Notes under the pieces: model-generated
Seen by the model: the letters and a program-made list of their open reading frames with translations, nothing else
Told to the model about the DNA's origin: nothing
Databases searched by the model: none
Source: Toxoplasma gondii ME49
Taxonomy: Eukaryota; Apicomplexa; Conoidasida; Eucoccidiorida; Sarcocystidae
Direction: 5' to 3'
NCBI RefSeq assembly: GCF_000006565.2
Contig: NC_031470.1
Location: forward strand, 1,366,954 to 1,430,953
DNA: 64,000 bases
Translations under genes and position numbers: made by a program
Shown: piece after piece, positions 11,690 to 23,330 of the stretch
Position numbering within the stretch: position 1 is the stretch's first letter
How the letters are laid out: each line of letters begins with the position of its first letter

Positions 11690-12410
11690 GAGGCAGCGGA
11701 ATGGGGTATAATTTAGGGCATGCATTGAACAATTGTGGGTAAGAAGTTTCGTTTCGACAAAAGTGTGAAGTGGGGACACGAGGGGATGAATTGTCTGGAT
11801 GCACTTGGCAAGCAAGCAGATGGATTTTAATCTGCCTTTAACTTTCCTCTCTTTCTCAGTACACTCTCAGGCGTTCTTTATCCCTCTCATTTCTCCCCGA
11901 TTCCTCTGTTCTTTACCTTCGGCGTTTCGCTGATTTCCCTGTCTGTCTCTGCGTTTCACGCGGCCAAGATGGAAATTTGTATTATTCATGTTTACTGGTA
12001 CGGGTTTGAGTCATCAGTCATGTTGGTGTCGGTGCTATCTCGGGATTCGGTAGTCAGGGGATGTGTGGCTGTCAAGTTGCATCCGGACCAGCAAAAGTCG
12101 AAGAAGAGAACGAGATTCTGAGCTCCACACCACAGATCGAACGAGCAGAAGAAAACGTAACACGCAAACAGGTGTCTCTGTAGATCTGCTTCTGTGGCAG
12201 TCACTCAGATTCCGCTTCCTTCAGATTCACGAAGGTTGTGCAGCATCTCCTGAGTGGACATGTCAGAAATTGAGGGAATGTGAAGATTCAATATCCTACG
12301 AGTATTGGCAGCAGTAGTCGTTGACGATGGTGGATCCTGAGAAGCTCAGAACTTCTCTCTCCGTATTTGCAACCTCTTAAAAAGATACGCGTTTTTCACT
12401 GCATGCGGCC

Positions 12411-13905
12411 ATGGCGCTCGCTTTGCTGGAACAGACCATAGGCTCTTCCTGTGTCTCGCTGAGACTCGCAACCGCGAAAAGAGGCGCGTGCATCCTGTTT
12501 GAGACGCTTCTCTGACTCTCTTCGATAAGTTTTTCCATCAACACACTTCTTCTTTGACTTTCCCTGCGAGTTTACTCACTTCCTCATCACTTTCAAAGCA
12601 TCCCAGCCCGTGCCTGGCGCGTGGTGTGTTCAGGGTGTACATACACCTGGAGCTGCGCGCAGCGTGCGGCGACCGCCTGGCAGACATCGTCGGTGTTTCT
12701 CCGTTGTTCTTGGATTTTCTGCCTCTGGAATTGGCGAGGAACTCCGCAGGTAGTTCTCAAAGCTCCGAGAGTCCATCCATAATTTTCGCGCGACAACGCT
12801 GCAGTGAAAGACGCTCGAAACTAGCCTTCCTCTTCCCGAACCCAAGCACCGCATCCAGCAGGTCTAGCGAGCGAGAGGGGGGCTGGCACTCGCTCGAATT
12901 TTCGCGGCCTTTGCGACAGCATTCTGTGAAAGTGCACGAGACGAGGCATATCAGAGACCGAGGAGAAGTCTGGCTTTTCCCCACAAGGCTTTTCTGTTGC
13001 GCGAAACACCGCAACCTTTCGAATTCCTCGCTGCAGTCGCGCGTTAATCGCCCCCGCCGTGTCATCGCTGTCAGGCTTTCCCTACCTTCCTCAACCCGGT
13101 GCGCTCCGCATTTATAGTCGAGTTCGTCAACTCGGCAGGCACAGCCAGGAGCTTTCTGCCTGCTTTCGCGACAAGGGAACGTGGAAAGGCCCCCAGCAGA
13201 CGGACTCGTTTTCTCCACTTCTCTTGAAGGAGTGGAGTTGCCCCGTGGATGTCGATCAGGACGGTCTGACTGTCCACTGGGGTCGCTTTGAAGCAGTATC
13301 ACGCCGTTGTTCTTTTTTCTTTCCTTCCGTCTCTCCTTCCTTGTGTGCGGTTTCTGTCTCAGACACAGCAGCGAGAACAGAAACCGGGAGAAATTCTTTT
13401 TGCAGTTGTCTCCTCCTTCCTTTTGCCTTGTGGTCGCTGCAGGGATATCTGTGCACGGGAAGCGGGAGAGCCTTGGGGTGGTTCTGGCCCGCGAGACCGC
13501 ATATCCGTTCCTGGAAATCAGCAGTGTTCCACGGCCTCTGTATGCAACGCAATTCAAATCATTCACCAGGCGGAGGGTCGCGAAGGCCTTCTGCAGCCCG
13601 CCAGGCCGCTTGCTCGCTTCCGTGGAAACACACCGCAGATTCCGGCCAGTGCAGTTGTACCCTAGAATAAACGATACTTGCTTTGTCGCCTTTGCCTCTT
13701 CGCTAGTCCACCGCGTTCTTCCGTGCAACATCTCCTGTCACGGCTCTCCCGGTTCTCGCCTCTCCGACGTCTCCGCAGATCTGGCTACACCCTGTGGTGC
13801 AGGGCCTCGCTCGACCAGCCTTTTTCTCGGAGGCTGAGAAAGCACATGCAACGACGAGGGGAGATCGGCTTCGCCTTGCTGTCATCTCCACCTGAACACC
13901 TGTAG
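12411..13905 (+). CDS. Possible exons of an unidentified plus-strand gene (weak)
   Basis: Several open pieces could be exons, but the chain is incomplete. An ATG at 12411, right after a TGCATGC, opens a short frame (MALALLEQTIGSS). A well-bounded piece at 12634-12749 (AG before, GTAGTT after) encodes LADIVGVSPLFLDFLPLEL. It joins in phase to a piece from about 13074 to about 13288 encoding KGTWKGPQQT and VDVDQDGLTVHWGRF. Further open sequence lies at about 13452-13640 and about 13785-13905, but I could not link these in one phase. I recognise no family. This may be a separate gene, the 3' part of the 8297 gene, or 5' exons of the gene starting at 13934. Confidence 0.3.
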
Positions 13906-13933
13906 CGCCAAAATACAGTGCGACGTTGTTTGC

Positions 13934-14695
13934 ATGCGCCATCGAAGGCTTCAACAGAGTCGCTGGAGAATGGAGCCTCCCATGACTTCTCCGTGCGTTT
14001 CGCCTGACGCCATTGCCGAGGCGGGGGTCGCCCCCCTCGGCTCAAGTTCCCCAAGCGACGCTCAGAACAACGCGTCGTCGACGGAACTCCCCCACCGAAC
14101 GCCTTCACCTTCTGCCGGTGGCCCAACTCACGCGCTGTCGTCCGAGCTGTGTCGCCATTCCTCTCCTTTCCCTGCTCCTTCAACATCTCTTCCTTCCTCC
14201 TCGCTTCACACACCTTCTTCCTCTTCTTCTCCTTTCTCCTCGCGTTCTGTCCATTCCCCTGAGGAACTGGCGCGTTTCATCGCGACGGCAGCCATCACCT
14301 CGTCGCTGGGGTCTTCGGGCGGAGATTTCTCTCCTCGCGGGCCGGCTGTGTTTTCATCCCTTTTGGAGCGATCCCAAACTCTGCGGGATCGCCTCGGCTC
14401 CCCGCGGGTCGACTCGGAAGCGGCGGCTCCTTCTCGGCATCTCCTTTTTTCTCCTCTCTTCTTCTCCTTTCAAGCGTCCCCCGCGGGCGCCTCCAGGCGT
14501 GCTCAGCAGCGCCGCGAAGCCGCCCTCAGGACTCGCGCCAGCCGGTACGCCCATGAGGCGCCTCGTTGTTTTGCTTCGGAGGGCCTTTTTCTGGAGAAAA
14601 GACGAACCCAGTCAGCGCCTTTCGCCCACATACCAAATACAGAAAGTCAAAGTAAAACCACAATTTGCCGTACACATATACATACGTACCTGCGC

Positions 14696-14733
<38 letters not shown>

Positions 14734-17700
14734 GCGTAGATAAGAGAATAAAAACTCGTACTCTCTGTGCACAACCTACATATATATTTATATGTAGCAG
14801 AACCCATACATACAGATATATATATATATATATATGTAGTTTATGTTATTAAATAGGTAGGTCTCGGTATCGGTCTTTCACTTGTGATGTTTTGTGTAAG
14901 CATGCATTTCGTTTTTTTGGTGCGTGAGAGGTGAGCTAAATTGGATCGGTTGTGTCTTCGCAGAAGCTGCTGGGAGCCTGAAGATGACGACGCTGCCGGC
15001 TGCTTAATTACGCGGGCAAATGCGCTGCCTGGTTCGCGCAACTCTTCAGATGGTTCTGGGCCTTCCTCTCCGCAGCGAAGATCTGACGCCGAGTGCCGCG
15101 TATCAGCCTTCGCCTCTGGAGCTTCTGCCTCCCAGCCCAGACTCGCACAGACCTCAGGAGAAATAATGGCTGCCACCCAACAGCAGTCCGATACGCGCTT
15201 CAATCAGCGTAGGGACCCCACCTCCTCACACAGACTCTCCTCCCCCTCTCAGCTGTTTCCTCCCTCAGCTTCTGCGTCTTCCTCCCCATCTCCCTCCTCA
15301 CCGCCATCTTCCTCCTCACCGCCATCTTCTTCACCTTCATCCTCGTCTTTCCCTTCGTCTTTGGCCTCTGTTTCGGATCCTGAGGAGGCAGTTCGCGTGG
15401 CGACCGAGGCGTTCGAGGCGCGGTACGGACCGTCGCAGTCTCCGCGCCGTGCGTCTTTCCATGCGCGGCTGCTGGCGAGTTTGGCCGGACATGCGGCGAG
15501 CCAGAAGCCGCGGCTGCTCCTTACCAGCTGGCACCTTCCCGCAGAGATCTCCAGGCGCCTGCGAAACCCCGGAGAGCCGCACGCGCCACCCTCGAACCTC
15601 GCCGGACAACCTTCCGCTCGAGCTTCCTCCTCCTCATCTTCCTCATCCTCATCTTCCTCATCCTCCTCATCTTCTTCATCCTCGTCTTCCTCCTCATCCT
15701 CCTCATCTTCCTCATCTTCATCCTCATCTTTCTCATCCTCCACCTCATCTTCATCATCTTCCTCTTCGTCTTCTTCCTCTTCTTCAGAATCTGCGTGTGT
15801 GTCTCTGGCTTCTTCAGCTTCTCGACCTGTGGAATCCGCTCGAGGGTCTCTGGCGGCCGAAGGCCTCTCCTCGTCTCGGCGCTCTACGCAGACTCTCGCG
15901 ACTGCGGAGACGCAGTCCCAGCGAGAAGGGAATGCTTCTTCTCCGATCTCGCTGTCCTCTGCTCCGCCGCCTGAACCTCTCGCTCCCGTCCTGAGGAGAC
16001 CAACAACCTCCCTCAGCGCAGGGCCTGAGGCCTCCGCGGGTGCGGCGGGTGTGCGTACTCCCGGGGAGAGCGCGTCGCATGCAGCGGCTGTCGTTTCGCG
16101 CGCCGCATCTTTTTTTTCTGGAGAGACGGCGAGTGCGCCTCTGCACCAAGTCGCGGAGCTCGCAGGCGGGAGACTCGGCAGGCAACTGTTGCTTCGGCAG
16201 TCGCAGCTGATTCTTCTCCTCGGCCTCCACGGCCTGGCGCGCGAGCGGGAGACAGCCGTCGGCCTCGCGCTCCCGCAAAACGCCAGAAGCATCGAGTGTC
16301 TGCGCAGACGCTCCGCCGCGTTCGCCTCCGCCACGGCGCGCCGCGCTGCAGCGCTGAACCCACACGGCGGTCTCCGCAGGGAAGCCGCCGCTCCGACCCG
16401 GGGTGTACGTACACCCGAGGACGCACGCGGACGGCCCGGCGCAGAGCCGCAGGGGACAGGAGCGGCAGGCGGGGGCGAGGCGCCCAGGGTGCGACGCATA
16501 CGCGGCGGAGTCAACCTGAACCTGAGAAAGGCCGAAAGGGCAGTGGCGGTCGCCAGAGCCAGCAAGAGTCGCCTCGACCTCCTCACGCGCGACTACCTTC
16601 TCCTCGCTCTCCAAGTCGCATGTGAGGAGAGAGATACACTCGAGAGACAGAAAGACACAGAGATACCCTTGAGAAGAGCGGAAGGGAAGGAGACTGACAA
16701 AGAGCAGTGTCTGCTTCGTCGTTTGCACAGTGGTTGTGCCGAGGGGGGAGCGGCTCAGGTCTTCAGGGAGGTCTGTGAGAACTCAAGACGGACTTCTTGA
16801 ATTGCGATTCGATGAACTTCTTGTGCAAGCTGTACAGACACTACGTTTCCCATTGGGTGGCGTTCGCGCTGTTCAGGACCCCCGAGCCTCTTGCCGAGTT
16901 CTGCGTTTGTGCCTGGCACTCTGTAGACAGCGTTTCACGGAGATAGCTCGAGAGAAAAGCTGCAGAATGTCCTGCACATCCGAGGATGGTTGAGAGATGG
17001 GTGTGTCTCGTATTCCGTGGGCGTTCTTTTCTGTGCATGACTCTCCTTTCTCTGAGCGTCGCACTTCCGCTCTGCCGTTTCTCGCAGCCTTTTTGTCTCC
17101 CGCTGTGCATCCTCTGTCTCCTCTTCCGGTCTCTGTGGTTCAGTCGCGTCTCTCCACTGGCGGCTTCCTACGCACTTCTCCCGGCTTCTTCGCTGCTCGG
17201 AGCACGGGCGAGGCAAACCCCCAACGAAGACGCATGCAGCGGAGAGCGAGCGAATCTCCGGGGGTTCTGCGACGGACGCGAGGCCTTTTTCCCCTCGTCC
17301 CCGCGCGCCGCGGAACTCTGCACTCCGGCAAGAGAGGCCCGCACACCGAGACGAGAAACTCCGAGTCGGTGCATGCACAGACTCCGAGTTCGCAAGTCGC
17401 CTCGGGACTGCGAGGGGAGCTTCAGTGCAGGTGGAGGAGGCGCTTTTCCTGCGGACGGTCGACGGTCGGCTGCTACGCCTTTCGGACTCTCCGGCGCTCT
17501 GCGCGAACGCGAGAGACGCGTGTGGAGAAGGCGAGAAAGGAGACCTCCACGGCGACTCCTGGCCCTCGCTCTGGGTCTCCGAAGATAAGCCGAGGTGCTT
17601 CGCGTGCAACGCCTCTCCAGCAGAGTGTGCATGCCCCCGCTTCTCTCCGCGCTACGCCCTCATTGGTACGTTAGGAGGTTTCAAGCAAGTCTTGGTTGAA

Positions 17701-20700
17701 ACGTGGAGCGCCGGCTAGGGTGACTTGCATTCAGATGCTCCTCGCACCCTCGCAGGTGCAGGAGACTCCGCGCTTGCCGGTGCCTTGCGGCCTTGTGAGC
17801 GAATGATGGATTCGTCCAACCTCCAACTCGTGAGGTTGAATCATCGTTTGAATCAATGGTGTAGCAAAGACTCTTCGCTTGAGCGCTGTGGGCCTCGGGA
17901 GAGTGGCGAGGAGAAGGAGAAAGCAGAGTGAATTTCTGTTGCGCAGTCCGTCGGGCGGCTTGTGGGAAAGACTCGAATCGCGCGCGCTGCATGCGACTGA
18001 GAAGCCACTGGGTGTGTGCGACTCCACATGGGCACATGCAGGAGAGTTCTGGATAAACAGAAGTTTCTTCTGTGGGATTCGAATGCGCTCAAGGTCGCAG
18101 CATGTTTATATTTCGCCTTTGCAAAGGCACATATCTACGTAGATAGATATACAGATAGACGGATAGATAGATGCATTCGTATATAGAGAGAAATATAGGT
18201 TCAAATGTAGGTATGTCAGAGAAGGTATAACAACTCACTGTGGACATGTGCATGCGTGTATGCGTGCGCGTAACTCTGTTTTTCTTCTGTCTGGTGAGCT
18301 ACTGTAGATTTCCGTTCATGTTTACTCAATCTGAAGGGACGGTCTTTTTTGCACAGCAAAAGCGGTTTCGTGTGTCAGTTTATATTTCTCTCGTCTTCGT
18401 CTCTTTGGTTCGCCTCCGCTTCCAAGGGTGACTGTTTCTTCTTCGGAGTCTCCAGCTTGTCTTCGTGGACGGTCGCTGTCCCCAGGTGTCTCTACACCTC
18501 ACTGGCGCTTTCTCCAGTCCTGCGTGCCCCTGCGTTTTCTGCTTTTGGATTTTCAGCCGAGGATGAACCGACTTTGGCGCTGATTCTATTGCTTCTTCTG
18601 GAAGCCTCGCCTTCTCAGTCTCTCACCATGGCGGACGTCGACGCGCTGCTCGTTCTGTGAGCATTCCCATCTTCAAGAACGAAACCTTTTGTCGTTTGCT
18701 TGTCGCCTCTGTCTCTCGCTTCCACATGGCCTGTGCGGACCCGCTCCAGGCAGGAGCGAAATAAAGCTGTTTTTTCGCTTTAAGGCCAATGGAGAGTCGC
18801 GTCTCACCGGTTTGCTTCTGCCTTCATTCTTGTGGAAGTCACGTTTTTTCTCGTCCTTGGTCTGTGCTGTCTCTATCCGTGGACCCTCCTCCGGTTACCG
18901 CTTTCGTCTTGTTCATCTACGTTCTCTTTCCTCCGTCGGCCTCTGTCTTCGCCGTTTCCTCGTCATTATGTCTCGTTTCTCTCCTTGTCTCTCGTGTTGA
19001 TCCCCTCTCCTCGCGTCCTTCGATATCTCTATCCGCCAATATATCTGTCTCGCTTCTCCCAGTTGTTGCTTTTTCTACGTCACTTTTCTCCCTTGGATTC
19101 TTCGTCGCGTGAGGCGAATTGCCCGTCTTCTTTTCTGTCGTCGTGTCACCCTCCTTTTAGATTTGTGAGCCAGCGTCGGAGATGTTTTCTTTGCCTTTCC
19201 GTTTCTGCCTCTCCTGCAGGCCTCGGGGTGTCATCCGCTGCGGCGCCGGTGCGGCTGGAGGCAGAGACGCAGTGTGCTCGGTGTTTCCTCTCCCCGCTGC
19301 GGAGGATCTCGGCGCCGCTTCTCTCTCTGGCGCTCCTGAGAGAAAGAAACGCAAATCTCTTCCCAGTTTGTCCTGCGATCGTCTCTCCCTCTTCCCCGCT
19401 CCTTCGTCCTCTTCTTCATCGTTCTCTTCTTCCTCTTTTTCGTCTCGTCTGCCTTCTTGTCAGGCGCAAACCGATTCGGCGTCCTCTACTTGTGGCGCAT
19501 CGAAGTTCGCAAACGCGTCTTCCTCGTCTCTCCTGCGACATCACTTCCGCGCGGTGCCGGACCCCGAGCTCGCGCATGCAGCGGCAACGCTTGCGAGGCT
19601 CGACCGCGTGTGCCGCAAGCGGAAGTGCGACGTTGGCTTCGTGGCCGTGTCCGAGGACCGAGTTCGGCTTATATGCGAAGACCGCGCGGCGCTGAAGCGG
19701 AAGCTGGAGGCGCACTTTGGCGTCTCCATGTCGAGCCTCTCTCCACCGTTCTCTGTCTCTTCAGCGGGGAGTGCGGTTGCGGGCGAGGCTCACGAAGGCA
19801 CACGCAGAGAGCAGGCGAAGGACGGCGAGAAGAAGGTTTCTCAGGCCGCGACCGACGAGGGAGATCCACGCAGGAAGTCAAGACGAGGCTGCGCAGTCGA
19901 CGAAGAGGGGAAACGCGAGATTGGCGAGGTAGGGGGAGAGCAGAAGGCGGGGAAGAGTGGTAAGAGACGTAGCGAGGACGAAGAGTCTTTTCGACAAGCA
20001 GTCGGCAGAAGAGATGGCGACGAGACGCCATTTCTCCAGATGCACACGACGGGAGAAGAACAGTCAGGTGTATCGACAGCAGGACGTCGACGAGGGTTTC
20101 GGCGTGGTTCTGTCCTGGGGTCTGAGGGCCTCGAGCGTCGGTTTCTACAAGAGCTCTCCGAACATAGGGACCCGGTCGAGAGTCCTGGCAAACCATCTTC
20201 CCCGTCTCCTGCTGTTGTGCCTGAGAAACAGGCAGAAGGCGCGAGCATTAGTGCTGCGAGGGTGGCTGCGCAGGATCCACAGACAGAGCGACGCGCTGCA
20301 GAGAGAAGAGCGGCACCTTCGAAGCCAGGCGTCGCCTCGATCGACGCCCAGTCGCATGCAGTCACCCGGTCTGTCCCCCGCGTTGTCCTCTCAGACTGGG
20401 TGCAGCCGCGCGTCTGCGAGAGGCGCCGCGGATGGCGGTCAAGCGAGCAGTCAGATCGAGGAGGCATGAGCGCAGGTAGAGGAGGCGACGCAGTCGTAAA
20501 GGGCGGAGCGAAAGAAACTCCGTGCCGGGAAGAGGCGGAGAAGGCCCCGCACGTGCAGGACAAGGCGGGAGATGAAGAGGGGGAGCGACTTGGACGAGAA
20601 GAAGAGCTGGTGGGGTATCGGGGATCGATGCCGCACTGTGTTTTGAGAGAAGAGAAGAAGGAGTGGAAAGAGCGACTGGTGTTCGGACTCGATTCAGAGA

Positions 20701-23330
20701 AACTTACGAAAAAAAGGAAGAGGGGCGGATCGGAAAACACCGAGAAGCCGGAAGGCGAGCAGCTGCGGAGCGTCGAGGACGCCTCGCTGTTCCTGGAAAC
20801 AACCAAGAAAAAGTCAAAGTCTCCTCTCTCCTCAGTTGCTTCTCTCTTCTTTTCATTTCTTCCTTCTCCGCTCTCGGGCGCGCTTTCCTCGAACATCCGC
20901 GACGCTCTCCACCATGCGCGACGGTCCGTAGCTCGACCCCTCTCTGCATTCTGTTCTCTCTCTTCTCCTTCTCTTTCTTCTTCTCTCTCTTCTCCGTCTT
21001 CTGTCTCTTCCTCGCCCTGTTCTCTGTCTCCTTTCTCTTCGTCGAATGTGACCGACAGGGCTTCTACAGCCGCGTCGCACTCTCCACCTCGCAGACTGGC
21101 CTCCGCCTCGGCTGCGCCCACGCCTTCTCGGTTTTCGCATGCAAACGCATCTTCTCTTACGCCGCAGGCACCTCCCGACGGAGAGCGGCTGTGTCTCTCT
21201 TGCGTCCCCGCCTCCTTTTCTCCTTCCTCCCCTTCCTCCTCTTCTGAAAAGCGAAGGAGGCTGGAAAGCGTTTCTGGGGACAGGGCGCCCAGGGACGAGG
21301 CCGCGCAGCGAGAACGAAGCCTGACGGCACCGACCTGGAGCGCCGAGGAGCGAAAGCGAGCAAAGCGGAGATCGGGGAAAGACCCAGAATCGGAGCCTGC
21401 TGCCCTCAATGCAGAATGTATGGGCGCATGCATTAGCGCTTGCATGCAACCGCGAAAACTTCCGGCCCTCGCCATTGTTGATCGCGCTAGACTCTCCCCG
21501 GCTGAGCTCCCCAAGTACCTGCGGGACCACTTGGAAGATGCATGCAGTTCGGAGACGCTCTCGCTTGACTTGGACGAGGTAGCTGGTGGATCTTTTCTGA
21601 AAGACGTAAGTCACACAGAGCCGAGGAAGACACGAGTGCAGGGAGGCGAACTCCAGGTCACTCACAGCGCATCGTTCACACTGTGTAGCTATCCTATGTA
21701 AAGGCGGCCAAGCTTTTTCCATCATGTTCCCGTTTCAACAAGATGTTCGACGCTATTGGCTACTCTCGGCAACTGTGTTGCCTTTTGCTCCGCCTGTGTT
21801 TTCCTGGTCTGCCCACGCGTCGCGAGGTCCACGTTGCCTTCGACGTTAGGATGTTTTTCTTTGTTCTGTGCCGCCCAAGAGCATAGCAGCTGTACGTCAA
21901 ACAAGGCGACTAACCACGCAGCTTGGCCCATTTCTCTCGTCACCTGTGTTCACTTTCTTCTCTACACGCGTTTTGATCTCTCCTTTCGTGAGCCTCCGTT
22001 GTCCGCTTTGCAGGCGCGAAGGGAGGCCGGGGAGAAGCGGCGCGGCCTGCTAGTCGAGAGGAGAATCCGCGCGCAGGGCGTCTCGCCCCTGACTAGACAG
22101 TTGGGGACAATCTCAGGGACTCTACTGCCGTCCGTTTCTCGCCGGCAGGCTCGCGGTCTGAGCGAGATGCAACAAGCTGCATCTGCTTCTCTCGCGTCTC
22201 TCCTTTCACTGTCGAGGCCCTCCCCGGGGGCGCTCTCCGGACGATATACGCGGGAGCTCTCCGTCTCTCCCACTGAATCAGGTCTGCCGCAAGCGTCTCC
22301 CCCTCTCCGCAGCGCCAACACAACTGTCTCTTCTTCATCGTCGCCTCTGTCCTTTTCACCTGCCTCGTCTGCGTCTTCTTCTTCTGCGTCTTCCATGGAT
22401 TCGAATGGTGGGTCGAGCGCTGGCGCCGGGGCGACTTTGTCCGGTTCGGGCCGTTCTCCTAATATAAGCCGAATTGCCTCGGCGTTCGAAGAGGAGGCGC
22501 GCCGGCGCGGCGAGAGTGACGGGCTGGAGGGGCTTGCGGGGCGCTGGTGGTTCGTGGGCGGCAGGGAGGAGAGGGAGGGTCGGCGAGATCCGGGAAGAGT
22601 CGAAGGCGAAGAATCGGGCAGATTTAGCGAGGATCCGTCTGAGTCTGCCGCGAGTCTGGGCGCCGCTGGAGTCGCAGGGCGCCTCCACACTCTGCTCGAG
22701 TCTCTGATCGTCGACCTGTGGACTCGCGGCGCGACGGCGGAGCGCTCTCACAGGCACAGGGTGAGCAGGAGCCTGCGCCAAGGTTCAGGAGACACCCCGG
22801 AGACAGTTCAGATAGATCAGGAGACTGTTCAGAGAGATCCGGAGACAGTTCCGAGAGACCTCGAGGCAGTTCAGATAGGGCCAGAGAGAGATCAGGAGGC
22901 AGACGAGGCAAATCGGGCGATGGGTGAAGAGACAGGTGAAGTCGGTCAGGAGGTCGAGGAGGAGACAGGTGAACCGGAGGTGGGCGCTGAGGTCTCTGGA
23001 GACTCGACGGAGCGAGGCTCACCACAGCAGCAGCCTCACGCGTTTGTTCTGCCTCAGAGGCGAGGGACGAGCGTAGACGCGGACGAGGCTTCAAGTTCGT
23101 CGGACAGCTCAGACTCGCTCTCCGATGCCGACGCGAGTGAGAGTGCTGACAGTCTCGCGGAAGAAGACGGCGAGTTGGAAGGAGGCGACGAAGCCTGGGA
23201 CTTCACCTGGGCCACAGAGGACAGTTTGAGTCAGGCGAATTCCGGCGCCAGCCCTGAGGAAGACTCCAGCGCTGGCGAGGGAGACGACATTTACGAAGAC
23301 GACTACGAAGAAGATGACGAAGAAGACTGA
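13934..23330 (+). CDS. Very large hypothetical protein (~2,197 aa), Ser-rich with acidic C-terminus
   Basis: Six exons join in phase with GT/AG junctions: 13934-14544, 14964-16621, 17144-17665, 18557-18656, 19220-21605 and 22014-23330 (TGA). The sum is 6,594 nt. The start may be ATG 13934 or 13970, or further upstream. I do not recognise the family. Ordered, helix-rich patches (SPEELARFIATAAITSSLG; DPEEAVRVATEAFEARYG; LLTRDYLLLALQVA; EPTLALILLLLLEASPSQS, possibly a buried helix rather than a TM; LAHAAATLARLDRV) alternate with long Ser/Arg/Glu low complexity. Notable tracts are 52 Ser in 54 codons (15625-15786), four 21-bp repeats (22800-22883) and a final acidic tail (DDIYEDDYEEDDEED). There is no signal peptide at the chosen start. 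The C-terminal exon has GRWWFVGG and LHTLLESLIVDLWTRG patches. A large nuclear or scaffold protein is a guess only. Long minus-strand frames here (15249-16586, 19841-21514) look like shadows. Confidence 0.62.
14694..14836. repeat. TA microsatellites in intron 1 of the large hypothetical gene
   Basis: TA tracts at about 14694-14733 and 14815-14836, both inside the 14545-14963 intron. Confidence 0.85.
15625..15786 (+). repeat. Poly-serine coding tract (TCN-type trinucleotide repeat)
   Basis: Within exon 2 of the large gene, 54 consecutive codons of TCC, TCA, TCT and TCG encode 52 serines, with one Phe and one Thr interrupting. Codon choice varies, so the tract is selected or maintained at the peptide level as well as slipping at the DNA level. 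In the reverse frame it reads as Glu/Asp, which creates a long spurious acidic minus-strand ORF. Confidence 0.92.
18137..18176. repeat. GATA-type microsatellite
   Basis: Degenerate TAGATAGATA/CAGATAGACGGATA units in the 17666-18556 intron of the large hypothetical gene. Confidence 0.7.
22800..22883 (+). repeat. Four 21-bp coding repeats (7-aa unit)
   Basis: Four exact-length 21-bp units begin GAGACAGTTCAGATAGATCA and encode ETVQIDQ, ETVQRDP, ETVPRDL and EAVQIGP. They lie in the last exon of the large gene, in a charged and probably disordered region. Reading-frame preservation with base divergence indicates an old in-frame duplication. Confidence 0.88.

Larger units (their letters stand above)
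10466..12410. other. Non-coding TA-rich stretch (intergenic or a long intron)
   Basis: About 1.9 kb holds TA tracts at roughly 10609-10635, 10891-10940 and 11641-11687 and only short, compositionally odd frames. No splice-consistent exon was found. It ends with a TGCATGC (12400-12406) four bases before an ATG. Confidence 0.6.

Noticed and set aside
12757..13731. 324-codon minus-strand frame
   Set aside because: No recognisable domain; the overlapping plus strand has AG/GT-bounded pieces that join in phase.
15249..16586. 445-codon minus-strand frame rich in Glu/Asp
   Set aside because: It is the antisense of the poly-Ser exon; TCN serine codons read as acidic residues in reverse. The plus-strand exon has phase-consistent splice sites.
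19841..21514. 557-codon minus-strand frame
   Set aside because: It overlaps the 2.4-kb plus-strand exon that has strong donor and acceptor sites in phase with its neighbours. The minus frame has no splice or family support.
13934..23330. Nucleoporin Nup155/170 as identity of the large gene
   Set aside because: A few helical phrases and a beta-like segment were suggestive, but no continuous alignment could be made from memory. A profile search would decide.
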